DNA from: Mycolicibacterium sphagni
GTDB lineage: Bacteria > Actinomycetota > Actinomycetes > Mycobacteriales > Mycobacteriaceae
Assembly: GCF_013337765.1 (NCBI RefSeq)
Contig: NZ_VBSB01000008.1
Location: forward strand, 248,001-312,000
Direction of reading: 5' to 3'
Length of the DNA: 64,000 nt
Shown: piece by piece, positions 43,003 to 50,596 of the stretch
Numbering within the stretch: the stretch's first letter is position 1
How the letters are laid out: each line of letters starts with the position of its first letter
Translations under genes and position numbers: made by a program
The notes under the pieces: generated by a model
The model's input: only the letters and a program-made list of their open reading frames with translations
Databases searched by the model: none
What the model was told of the DNA's origin: nothing

Positions 43003-43740
43003 TCACTGCTCGAGGAGTCGCTTTCGGGCCGTGGCGAATTCGGCGTCGGTCAGATCGCCCCGATCGCGCATGGTCTTCAGTGTGTGCAATCGGTCGGCGA
43101 TCTCGGGTTCGAGATCGGTGGGTTGCGGTGCGGCCCGCAGGATCGGCTCGTCTTCGATGAGCTCGATGCGCTCTGGCCGATCCGGGTCGATGCGCACCGC
43201 CACCCGGTCCTCCGACTCCGGCACCTCGCCGAGAATGAACGTCCCGGTCAGGCGGGCCTCGTAAGGCGCTGTGCCATCGGATCGTTCGATGCTGAGTCGC
43301 AGCACGCGGCGGCCGGCATCCTTGTTGACCACGACGTTGAAAACCGGCCTGATCACCTCGAGGACCACACCGGTGCCGCGCACGCCGTCGCTGCGCAGCC
43401 GATCGACTTCCGCGACACGGGCGACCAGCCACGCCGCATAACCGCCGATCAGCACGGTCCACCCCACCAGCCACCGCAGGGACAGTGGTGCCGTCCAGTC
43501 GGCGGCCCACGGGACCATCGCCGAAATGAACCAGCCCAGCAGCACCGGGCGCGGTGATCGGCGCGAAATCATCAGGAAGACAACGAACTGCGCGACGTAC
43601 CCGACGAGCCAGACGGCGAGCACCCGGCCGGTGGCGGCCGCGGAACCGACGTGGTCGAGCATCCGGGTGCCGATCAGGGCAGGCACCACGATCAGTAGGT
43701 ACCACACCGCCGAGAGGGTCGCGATCGTCCGCCACATCAC
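43003..43740 (-). CDS. membrane protein with C-terminal SHOCT domain
   Basis: A 245-residue protein with four hydrophobic segments in the first 110 residues, a beta-rich central region (GTGVVLEVIRPVFNVVVNKDAGRRVLRLSIE) and a C-terminal SHOCT motif (LHTLKTMRDRGDLTDAEFATARKRLLEQ). SHOCT domains are short oligomerisation modules. The function is unknown. TACCGT lies six bases before the GTG at 43740, and no Shine-Dalgarno sequence is present. Confidence 0.75.
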   Translation of the reverse strand: MMWRTIATLSAVWYLLIVVPALIGTRMLDHVGSAAATGRVLAVWLVGYVAQFVVFLMISRRSPRPVLLGWFISAMVPWAADWTAPLSLRWLVGWTVLIGGYAAWLVARVAEVDRLRSDGVRGTGVVLEVIRPVFNVVVNKDAGRRVLRLSIERSDGTAPYEARLTGTFILGEVPESEDRVAVRIDPDRPERIELIEDEPILRAAPQPTDLEPEIADRLHTLKTMRDRGDLTDAEFATARKRLLEQ

Positions 43741-43746
43741 CGGGAC

Positions 43747-43752
43747 ACGGTA
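43747..43752 (-). promoter_or_regulatory. -10 element TACCGT, leaderless start
   Basis: TANNNT hexamer six bases before the GTG at 43740. Confidence 0.5.
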
Positions 43753-43761
43753 TACCTCACC

Positions 43762-46116
43762 TCACGCCCCAACGACTTCGCAGTCCAGCGCGAGCACGGT
43801 GATCAGCCCGGTCGAACCATCGACGCGGACCCGCATGCCAGGGCACAGCCGCGTCGTCCCATCGGTGACCCCGACCACGAAGGGCACTCGCAGTTCGGTC
43901 GCGGCCCGCGCCGCGTCGGCAAGCGTTGCACCGCCGTCGGTGAGCACAGCGGCCGGTGTGCCGAGCAGCGTGACGGATTCGATGTCGGCGGTGGCGATGA
44001 CGGCGATGTCGTCGGCCTGGAGGTCGGCGTCGGCGGCCGAGGTGATCACCCGGACGGTGCCCTCTACGACACCGGGAAACACCCCGGTTCCGTGCAACTC
44101 GTCCGCGACTTGCGCGGCATCGGGCGCACCGACAGGCGTCCACGCGGCGTCGATCACCGCGGGCAATCGCACGCCCTGCAGTCGCTCCCGTTCGGCGATC
44201 CGGCGTTTGATGCGCAGCCGGCTGTCGGACGGCGGGCCGAGGGCTTCCGCGACGGTCAGGTAGAAGACGTCGTCGGGCGCTGCGAGCTTGTCCTCGGCAA
44301 CCAGCCGGCGACCCAATTCCCGCACCGCAAGCCGCAGTTGGTGAGTGAACCGCATGGTGGTGTCGTAGGCCAGCGCCCGGCACGCCTGCGGGCCCGGCAG
44401 CGTCGGCTCGTCATCGCGCACCGGTGAACTCGGGACCCGCGCCGCTGCCGCGATCAGTGCGTCGGGCCGGTCGAACAGCACCGAGGCAGCCAGTTCGGCC
44501 GCACCGGGACCGCGATGCCCTACGTGGGCTAGCGCGGAGTCGAATGCCGTTGCGAACATGGGCGCCGCGGTGCGTGCGGCCGCCTCGTCGCCGGCTTCCA
44601 GTGCGGCCCGCGCGTAGGGGTGTGCGCGCAGCACCCGTGCCAGGGAGTCGACCTCCGACCGGATGCTGGCCGTCTCCCCTGCAGCGTCCAGCTGCGCAGG
44701 CGCGACCTCGGCAAGCAACGCCGCAAGCGCAGTGAGCACCCATCCCTCATGAACTCTACTGCGCAGCAGACGAATTCGCGCCTCAAGCTGGGCGTCGCGC
44801 AGCAACGTCAGCTTGGCGGCGTCGCGCCGCTCGGCGTCGGCAGCCTCACGGTAGGCGCGCAGATGGCGGCTGTACATCCGTGCCGAGGAGATCAGGCGAG
44901 TCGTCGACATCGCGCCGGTGATCGAGGCCAGTCGCCCGGTGCCCGCCGGCCGCCGATCAGCCGCACCGCGCAGCCGCTGTGACAACGCGGCCGCGCGGGC
45001 AGGCAGCCGAGATTCGGCCGCCGCGAGGGCCGACGCCCCGAGATAGATCCGGTGCCCGAACGCCGCGACCAGCCGGCTCTCCCATTCGCCGGCCACCGGG
45101 TCGCGCAGGTCCAGCAGCTGAGCCAGTGCCCTCCCGGCGGTCCGCAGGCCGGTCAGGTGCAGATCCAGCGACATCGGGGTGAGCGGCCTGGCGGTGGTCT
45201 CGTGCAGCGGGCTGGCGACGAAGAGCGGGAAGTGTGGGTCGATGCGGTCGTCGAACTCGCCGTCGGTGCCTTCCGTTGCGGCGCTGCGTGATTCGGCTCC
45301 GTGCGCTGGCGGAACACCCGCGACGGGCATCGGGATTCGGCCGGGGGCCGCGACGGCGCCGTTGGTCCCCACCTTGCGCCCCTGCAGGCCGCGCACGGTG
45401 TCGGTGACGGCCTCCGTTGCGCCCCAACCGCATTCGAAATCCCACTCGCTGTGCAGGGCGGAAAGATCCAGCGGCGGGCACAATTCGGCCCAGCCCGGCA
45501 CGCCCCGCACCTTGGGCCGAGGATCGATGCCGCCGAGGATCCGATGTGCCGAGACCTCGGTGGTGGTGTCGACGGTGGCGAGGTCCACGACGCCGGTACG
45601 GTCGGTGCCGACGGCGATCACCAGAAACCGGATCAGATCGTCGACGTGCAGCACGTGTAGCGGCCCTGAGGCGTCGGTGTCCAACAGCGCGGCCACCGAC
45701 CGGCACACCAGCGCGTCGGCCTGGCGGCCCAGCGGTGCGGCGACGCGCACCACGAGGTTCGGCGCCCAGCCGGTGCTGACCAGGTCCTCGGCCTGTTGCC
45801 AGCTGCCAGGAGCGAGCAGGGACAGCGACGGGAAGACGATCCGGGCACCACCGCGGGCGGCGGCGTCGCAGATGCGGGCCACGTCAGCCGCGCGGGTCTC
45901 GGCACCCTCGCCCGGCAGGGGGACGACGACGTCGGCGCTCTCTGCCAGCTGGTACAACACCGGATCGGCTAGGACGGCACAGACGAAGTCGACGCCGGGA
46001 TCGAGGTCGCGATGGGGTCGCTCGGCGATCCCGTGGACGTCGTGGCCGGCCGCCAGCAGGCTCTGGGCGAGGGCGCGACCTAGCTCTCCGGTGACTTCCG
46101 TGAGCAAAATGCGCAT
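43762..46116 (-). CDS. NAD-dependent epimerase fused to a PEP-utilising swivel domain
   Basis: A 784-residue fusion. Residues 1-230 are an extended-SDR/epimerase domain beginning MRILLTEVTGELGRALAQSL. A helical middle region (about 290-690) with RFTHQLRLAVRELGRRLVAEDKLAAPDDVFYLT resembles the linker seen in rifampin phosphotransferase-like proteins, and the last 90 residues are a PEP-utilising mobile (phosphohistidine) domain. I recall the same architecture in M. tuberculosis Rv2047c. The swivel motif GGATLADAARAA lacks the histidine of the usual GGxTSHAA, so it cannot carry phosphate in the normal way. No ATP-grasp domain is present. Function unknown. Confidence 0.8.
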   Translation of the reverse strand: MRILLTEVTGELGRALAQSLLAAGHDVHGIAERPHRDLDPGVDFVCAVLADPVLYQLAESADVVVPLPGEGAETRAADVARICDAAARGGARIVFPSLSLLAPGSWQQAEDLVSTGWAPNLVVRVAAPLGRQADALVCRSVAALLDTDASGPLHVLHVDDLIRFLVIAVGTDRTGVVDLATVDTTTEVSAHRILGGIDPRPKVRGVPGWAELCPPLDLSALHSEWDFECGWGATEAVTDTVRGLQGRKVGTNGAVAAPGRIPMPVAGVPPAHGAESRSAATEGTDGEFDDRIDPHFPLFVASPLHETTARPLTPMSLDLHLTGLRTAGRALAQLLDLRDPVAGEWESRLVAAFGHRIYLGASALAAAESRLPARAAALSQRLRGAADRRPAGTGRLASITGAMSTTRLISSARMYSRHLRAYREAADAERRDAAKLTLLRDAQLEARIRLLRSRVHEGWVLTALAALLAEVAPAQLDAAGETASIRSEVDSLARVLRAHPYARAALEAGDEAAARTAAPMFATAFDSALAHVGHRGPGAAELAASVLFDRPDALIAAAARVPSSPVRDDEPTLPGPQACRALAYDTTMRFTHQLRLAVRELGRRLVAEDKLAAPDDVFYLTVAEALGPPSDSRLRIKRRIAERERLQGVRLPAVIDAAWTPVGAPDAAQVADELHGTGVFPGVVEGTVRVITSAADADLQADDIAVIATADIESVTLLGTPAAVLTDGGATLADAARAATELRVPFVVGVTDGTTRLCPGMRVRVDGSTGLITVLALDCEVVGA

Positions 46117-46217
46117 GCCAAAACCCACTTCCCCCGCGCAAAGACGAGGATAGGCAGGCCGGGGGAAAAATTTCGACACTTGAGCCGGTGCCCAAACAAA
46201 ATCCAGGTGGGCCCCGA

Positions 46218-47681
46218 TCAGGCCAGGCTGGCCCGGCCGTCGGCGTGCACCCGCACCTTGGCACCCGCGATGTCGTCGGTCACGGTCACCGCTGCCGCCT
46301 CGGGATCGTCGATGAGCGCCATCGCCCTGGCGTCATCGCTGGTCCGCACCGTCAGGAACGCCTTCTCCGGACGTCCGTCACGATCGAACGGCGTGGTCCA
46401 GGACTCCACCGTGCCCTCGCCGTCCCACTCGACCACTGCTCGGCGGGTGGGCTCGCGGTCGACCTCGGCCTGGACGTCCTCCCAGCGGAAGGCGGCCGGT
46501 GGCGGGGTGGCGCTGTAGACGCCGAAGCTGTGCTTGGTGAGGTAACCGCCGTTGGCGGTGATCAAGCCGTGTGCGGCCGGGTTGGCACGCAACAGACCGG
46601 CCATGGTGGCGATCGAGTGCATGACGTAGTTGTTCCACGGTCCGCCTGCGAAGGTGAGCCCGCCGGTGACCGTCAACGGTCGCTGCGGGTCATCGGTGGG
46701 CAGCCCGAGCTCCTCGGCGGCCACCTGCACCGCGGACGGGAAGCACGAATAGACGTCGATGTGGTCGAGGTCGTCGACGCCGACGCCGGCCAGTTCGAGG
46801 ACGCGACGGCCGCCGATTCGGATCGCCGGCGAACGGTGCAGCTCGTCGCGTTCGGCCACCGCATAGGTGTCGTGGGAGTCGGTGCCGGCGTACGGGAAGA
46901 CCCACTGATCGCGCGGGATCTGCAGATAGGTGGCCTTCTCCGCCGAGCACAGGATGACCACGGCGGCCTGGTTGACCATGTTGTTGGAATTCATCAGCTT
47001 CGGGTACGGCCAGCTGATCATGCGGTTGTCCGGGCTGGCCTGCCCGATCTGCTCGGCAGTGCGCGCCTCGCGGCTCCACGCGTAAGGATTGCCCGCCGCC
47101 ACGTCGCTGAATCGCGCCCACAGCGCGGCGATGCGGTGCTGGTGCTCCTCGACGGTCTCACCGTTCGCGATCCGCAGCGCCTGCTCGAAGAGTGGATAGA
47201 CGAACGACGGCCGATCCAGGTTGATGCGATCTTCGACAGGGCCCGACATGGGCACGTCCTCGCCGCCTGGCGGCACCGGCACCGTATCGTCCTGGCGGGT
47301 CCAGTCCGGCTTGATTCCCTTGGCGCGCAAGCGCATCCGTGTGCGCCAGGTTTCCCCGCCGGCGAGTAGGACGATGTTGTTGCGGCCGCTCTGGATGTCC
47401 AGGCAGGCCTGGTTCACCAGTGATTGCGGGGTGTTGCCGCCGACCCCGGTATAGCGCGTGGCGGCCTCGGGCGCACCGATCCGCTGGCCCAGCAGCAGCC
47501 CGGGATCGCGGTAACGCCATGACAGCAGGTTGACCACCCGGATCGCGTCGACGGCCTGCAGCACCCGCGGATCGGCTGCCTGCCTGGCAGCCGCGACCAT
47601 CAGATCGACGGGTTCGATGTCGGCGTCGTCGTGTTGGTTGACCTGTCCGGCCCCGACGAGTACCGGCGTCCGAGGATCCAT
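46218..47681 (-). CDS. thiolase-like (acetyl-CoA acetyltransferase) protein, Rv1867-type
   Basis: A 487-residue thiolase-superfamily protein: MDPRTPVLVGAGQVNQ, GRNNIVLLAGGETW, HIDVYSCFPSAVQVAAEELGLP and LTVTGGLTFAGGPWNNYVMH. The last roughly 100 residues form an extra beta-rich domain. Compared with true thiolases, the nucleophilic Cys before the AGG strand is replaced (SLVNQACLDI is shifted), and the C-terminal GHPxGxTG reads AGGPWNNY. It is therefore probably not a standard thiolase. AAGGGA precedes the ATG at 47681. From memory it corresponds to Rv1867. Confidence 0.8.
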   Translation of the reverse strand: MDPRTPVLVGAGQVNQHDDADIEPVDLMVAAARQAADPRVLQAVDAIRVVNLLSWRYRDPGLLLGQRIGAPEAATRYTGVGGNTPQSLVNQACLDIQSGRNNIVLLAGGETWRTRMRLRAKGIKPDWTRQDDTVPVPPGGEDVPMSGPVEDRINLDRPSFVYPLFEQALRIANGETVEEHQHRIAALWARFSDVAAGNPYAWSREARTAEQIGQASPDNRMISWPYPKLMNSNNMVNQAAVVILCSAEKATYLQIPRDQWVFPYAGTDSHDTYAVAERDELHRSPAIRIGGRRVLELAGVGVDDLDHIDVYSCFPSAVQVAAEELGLPTDDPQRPLTVTGGLTFAGGPWNNYVMHSIATMAGLLRANPAAHGLITANGGYLTKHSFGVYSATPPPAAFRWEDVQAEVDREPTRRAVVEWDGEGTVESWTTPFDRDGRPEKAFLTVRTSDDARAMALIDDPEAAAVTVTDDIAGAKVRVHADGRASLA

Positions 47682-47788
47682 CGACGATCCCTTCCGTAGT
47701 CGTGGCGGTGTTTGACGGCCGTCAAAACCTAGCACCGCGCGGTGGGGGCAGAGACGATCGGTGTCGGCGGCCATGCCACGATGTCGCC

Positions 47789-48535
47789 ATGACGGTGGTT
47801 CTGGTGCACGGTAATCCAGAGACCGACGCGATCTGGGGCCCGCTGGTCGCAGAACTCGGTCGCGACGACGTGGTGCGGTTGTCGCCGCCGGGATTCGGGG
47901 CGCCATTGCCCGCGGATTTCCCGATGACGTACCTGGCCTACCGCGATTGGCTGGAAGCCGAGCTGGAGCGATTCGATGCCCCCGTCGACCTGGTCGGCCA
48001 CGACTGGGGTGGCGGCCATGTCATCAACCTCGTCATGCACCGCCCGGAACTGGTGCGCAGCTGGGCCAGCGACGTGCTGGGCATCCTGCACCCCGACTAC
48101 GTCTGGCATGACATGGCGCAGGTGTGGCAGACACCGGACGCCGGCGAAGAACTGGTCGAGGCGATGATCGGCGGCTCGGTGGAAGACCGGGTTCCCCAGC
48201 TGACGCTGCTCGGCATTCCCGAGGACGTCGCCACCGAATTGGCCGTCGCGCAGGGGCCTGAGATGGGCCGGGCCATTCTGGCGCTGTACCGCTCGGCCAC
48301 CCAGCCGGCGATGGCCGAGGCGGGGCGTTCGCTGCCCAACGCCGCGGCCCGGCCGGGACTGTCGCTGCTGGCCACCGAAGACACCTATGTCGGTAGCGAT
48401 GACCTGCGACGGGACGCCGCTGCGCGGGCCGGAGCCCGCACCGAGGTGCTCGACGGACTCGGGCACTGGTGGATGCTGCAGGATCCCGCGCGAGGCGCGC
48501 AGGCGCTCAGCGATTTCTGGGCCTCGCTGAGCTAA
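47789..48535 (+). CDS. alpha/beta hydrolase with Asp nucleophile
   Basis: A 248-residue alpha/beta hydrolase: MTVVLVHGNPETDAIWGPL carries the HGNP oxyanion motif, and VDLVGHDWGGGHVINLVMH has Asp at the nucleophile position, as in epoxide hydrolases and haloalkane dehalogenases. The His near the end is in LDGLGHWWMLQDP. The acid residue is less obvious. It is divergent from the thiolase-like gene, with about 107 bases between. The substrate is unknown. Confidence 0.8.
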   Translation: MTVVLVHGNPETDAIWGPLVAELGRDDVVRLSPPGFGAPLPADFPMTYLAYRDWLEAELERFDAPVDLVGHDWGGGHVINLVMHRPELVRSWASDVLGILHPDYVWHDMAQVWQTPDAGEELVEAMIGGSVEDRVPQLTLLGIPEDVATELAVAQGPEMGRAILALYRSATQPAMAEAGRSLPNAAARPGLSLLATEDTYVGSDDLRRDAAARAGARTEVLDGLGHWWMLQDPARGAQALSDFWASLS

Positions 48536-48555
48536 ACCCTGGCGCACCGGGGTTT
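48534..48555 (+). terminator. short hairpin at the end of the hydrolase gene
   Basis: Arms AAACCCTGG (48534-48542) and CCGGGGTTT (48547-48555), pairing at eight of nine positions, begin at the stop codon and are followed by GTTTGGGGG. Confidence 0.5.
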
Positions 48556-48615
48556 GTTTGGGGGCATGGCGGGTAAGCGGTCGGAGATGTCCCCTAACAA
48601 GGAAGTGAGGGCCGC

Positions 48616-49077
48616 ATGCCTCTCGGATCGAGAACGATGTCCAGGGCCGCAATGGCGTTGGTTGGCGGAGCCGCAGTACTGACGTTGACCGTCGGCTGTA
48701 GTGGAAGCGGCGACTCCGGCAAGAGTTCGACATCGACGACGACCACGACGCCGACGACGACGTCATCACTGGTGACGACGACGACCAGCCCGACCGACAC
48801 CATGGCTCCGGGTGGCACCGGCACCGCGCCCGGTGGCGTGACGGGCACGGCTCCCGGTGTCGAGGGCGGCGCCGGACCGGGCGGTGTCAGCGGATCGGCC
48901 CCCGGTGTCCAGGGTGGCGCCGGACCGGGCGGTGTCAGCGGATCGGCCCCCGGTGTCCAGGGCGGCGCCGGACCGGGCGGTGTCAGCGGATCGGCCCCCG
49001 GTGTCCAGGGCGGCGCCGGACCCGGCGGTGCCGGTGGCTGCGTCAACGGCGTCGGTTGCATCGGGACGGGCGGCTAG
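48616..49077 (+). CDS. repeat-containing lipoprotein
   Basis: A 153-residue lipoprotein: a signal peptide with lipobox LTVGC (Cys28), a Thr/Ser-rich spacer (about 36-62) and a Gly/Pro/Ala-rich region of four 16-residue repeats of the form GSAPGVQGGAGPGGVS, ending in GGCVNGVGCIGTGG. The Thr/Pro content suggests O-mannosylation. AAGGAAG precedes the ATG at 48616. Probably a surface lipoprotein; the repeats suggest length variation between strains. Confidence 0.78.
   Translation: MPLGSRTMSRAAMALVGGAAVLTLTVGCSGSGDSGKSSTSTTTTTPTTTSSLVTTTTSPTDTMAPGGTGTAPGGVTGTAPGVEGGAGPGGVSGSAPGVQGGAGPGGVSGSAPGVQGGAGPGGVSGSAPGVQGGAGPGGAGGCVNGVGCIGTGG
48844..49035 (+). repeat. four tandem 48-base repeats
   Basis: Four consecutive 48-base units within the lipoprotein gene; the second and third are nearly identical, the first has Thr and Glu substitutions and the fourth diverges at its end. 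The unit length is a multiple of three, so copy-number change preserves the frame. Confidence 0.85.
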
Positions 49078-49100
49078 CCCAAACCGGACCCACCGAGGCC

Positions 49101-49150
49101 AGTGGCCACTTGTGACGCGCGTCCGACCCAACGCGTTGCAAGTGGCCACT
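49101..49150. terminator. bidirectional hairpin between convergent genes
   Basis: Perfect 12-base arms AGTGGCCACTTG (49101-49112) and CAAGTGGCCACT (49139-49150), with a shorter inner ACGCG/CGCGT stem. It lies between the lipoprotein stop (49077) and the end of the aldehyde dehydrogenase gene (49157) and could terminate both. Confidence 0.7.
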
Positions 49151-49156
49151 CAGGTT

Positions 49157-50596
49157 TCATCTGCTGTCGGAGGGCCCCACCCGGTAGATCGACTTGAGTG
49201 AGAAGAACGCGTCCAGCCCCTCGGGTCCGAGTTCACGGCCGATACCGCTGGCCTTCACTCCCCCGAACGGCGCGCGGAAATCCAGCTGGTAATCGTTGAT
49301 CCCCACGGTGCCGGTGCGCACCGCCCTGGCCACCTCGGTGGCGCGCTCGTCGTCGGTGGACCACACCGTCCCGGCCAGGCCGAACTCGCTGTCATTGGCC
49401 AGCGCGATCGCCTCGTCATCGCCGTCGTACGGGATCACCGCCAGCACCGGACCGAAGATCTCCTCCTGGGCGATGCGGTCGCCGTTGTTCACGTCGGCGA
49501 ACACCGTCGGTGAGACGAACCAACCACGTTTCTGATCGGCCGGAACCGAGCCGCCCGCAACGAGTTTCGCCGCGCTGTTCTTACCAGAATCGATGTAGCC
49601 CAGCACCCGATCGCGCTGGCGGGCACTGACCAGTGGGCCGATGTCGGTCGCCTTGTCCAGCGGGTCACCGACGGTGAGGCCGTCGACCATATCGACGAGC
49701 GCACTCAGCACCTCGTCATAGCGCGACCGGGGCGCCAGAATCCGCGAACTGAGGTGGCAGGTCTGGCCGTTGTTGACGAAGGAGGCCGTTCGCAGTCCCT
49801 TCATGGTGGCGTCCAGATCCGCGTCATCGAGGATGATCGCCGCGGACTTGCCGCCCAGCTCGAGGGTGACCGGCCGCAGCAGCCGTCCGCACACCTCGCC
49901 GATGAGGCGACCCGCTGCCGTCGACCCGGTGAACGTGACCTTGTCGACGCCGGGGTGGGCCACCAGGTAGGCGCCCGCGGCCGCGCCACCGGGCACCACG
50001 TTGAGCACACCGGGCGGCAGCCCGGCTTCCGCGGCGGCCTCGGCGAAAACCAAAGCGTCCAAGGCTGTTTCGGGGGCGGCCTTGAGCACCACCGTGCAGC
50101 CGGCTGCGAGTGCCGGCGCCAGCTTGAACGCGGCCAGCGCCTGCGGGTAATTCCACGGCACAATCGCGGCCACCACCCCGACGGCCTCCCGGCGCACGAC
50201 CGTGTGCCCGATCATGCTCGGGCGGATCTCCTCGATCGGGGTCTCGGTGATCAGCTGGGCGTAGTAACGCACCAATGCGGCCGGGAACCGGCCATTCGCC
50301 CCGCGGGACAACGACATCGGCATGCCGTTCTCCCGAGTCACCAATTCGTCGGTGCCGCGAGCACGCTGGTCAAGCGCGGCAGCGAAGGCGGTCAGCACCC
50401 CCGCACGATGATCCGGTGACGCAGACTGCCACGCGGACAACGCCGCCCCGGCCGCGGCTACCGCGGCGTCGATCTCGGCCTCGGTTGCGCTGGCACCGTC
50501 GCCAAGCGCCTCGCCGGTGGCCGCCTCGATCACCAGCTGCACCGCCTCGGCGGCCTGGAATCGGCCGTCGATGAAAATCTGTGCGGCCGTGCTCAT
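49157..50596 (-). CDS. aldehyde dehydrogenase
   Basis: A 479-residue NAD(P)-dependent aldehyde dehydrogenase. PWNYPQALAAFKLAPALAAGCTVVLKAAPETAL, FTGSTAAGRLI, the general-base Glu in TLELGGKSA, the catalytic Cys in FVNNGQTCHLSSR and EEIFGPVLAVIPYD are all present. It is the last gene of a tightly coupled operon (its ATG overlaps the CoA transferase stop), so it probably oxidises an aldehyde made or released in the same pathway. Confidence 0.92.
   Translation of the reverse strand: MSTAAQIFIDGRFQAAEAVQLVIEAATGEALGDGASATEAEIDAAVAAAGAALSAWQSASPDHRAGVLTAFAAALDQRARGTDELVTRENGMPMSLSRGANGRFPAALVRYYAQLITETPIEEIRPSMIGHTVVRREAVGVVAAIVPWNYPQALAAFKLAPALAAGCTVVLKAAPETALDALVFAEAAAEAGLPPGVLNVVPGGAAAGAYLVAHPGVDKVTFTGSTAAGRLIGEVCGRLLRPVTLELGGKSAAIILDDADLDATMKGLRTASFVNNGQTCHLSSRILAPRSRYDEVLSALVDMVDGLTVGDPLDKATDIGPLVSARQRDRVLGYIDSGKNSAAKLVAGGSVPADQKRGWFVSPTVFADVNNGDRIAQEEIFGPVLAVIPYDGDDEAIALANDSEFGLAGTVWSTDDERATEVARAVRTGTVGINDYQLDFRAPFGGVKASGIGRELGPEGLDAFFSLKSIYRVGPSDSR

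Noticed and set aside
48844..49035. Possible CRISPR-like array
   Set aside because: The 48-base repeats are contiguous, without spacers, and lie in frame within a lipoprotein gene.
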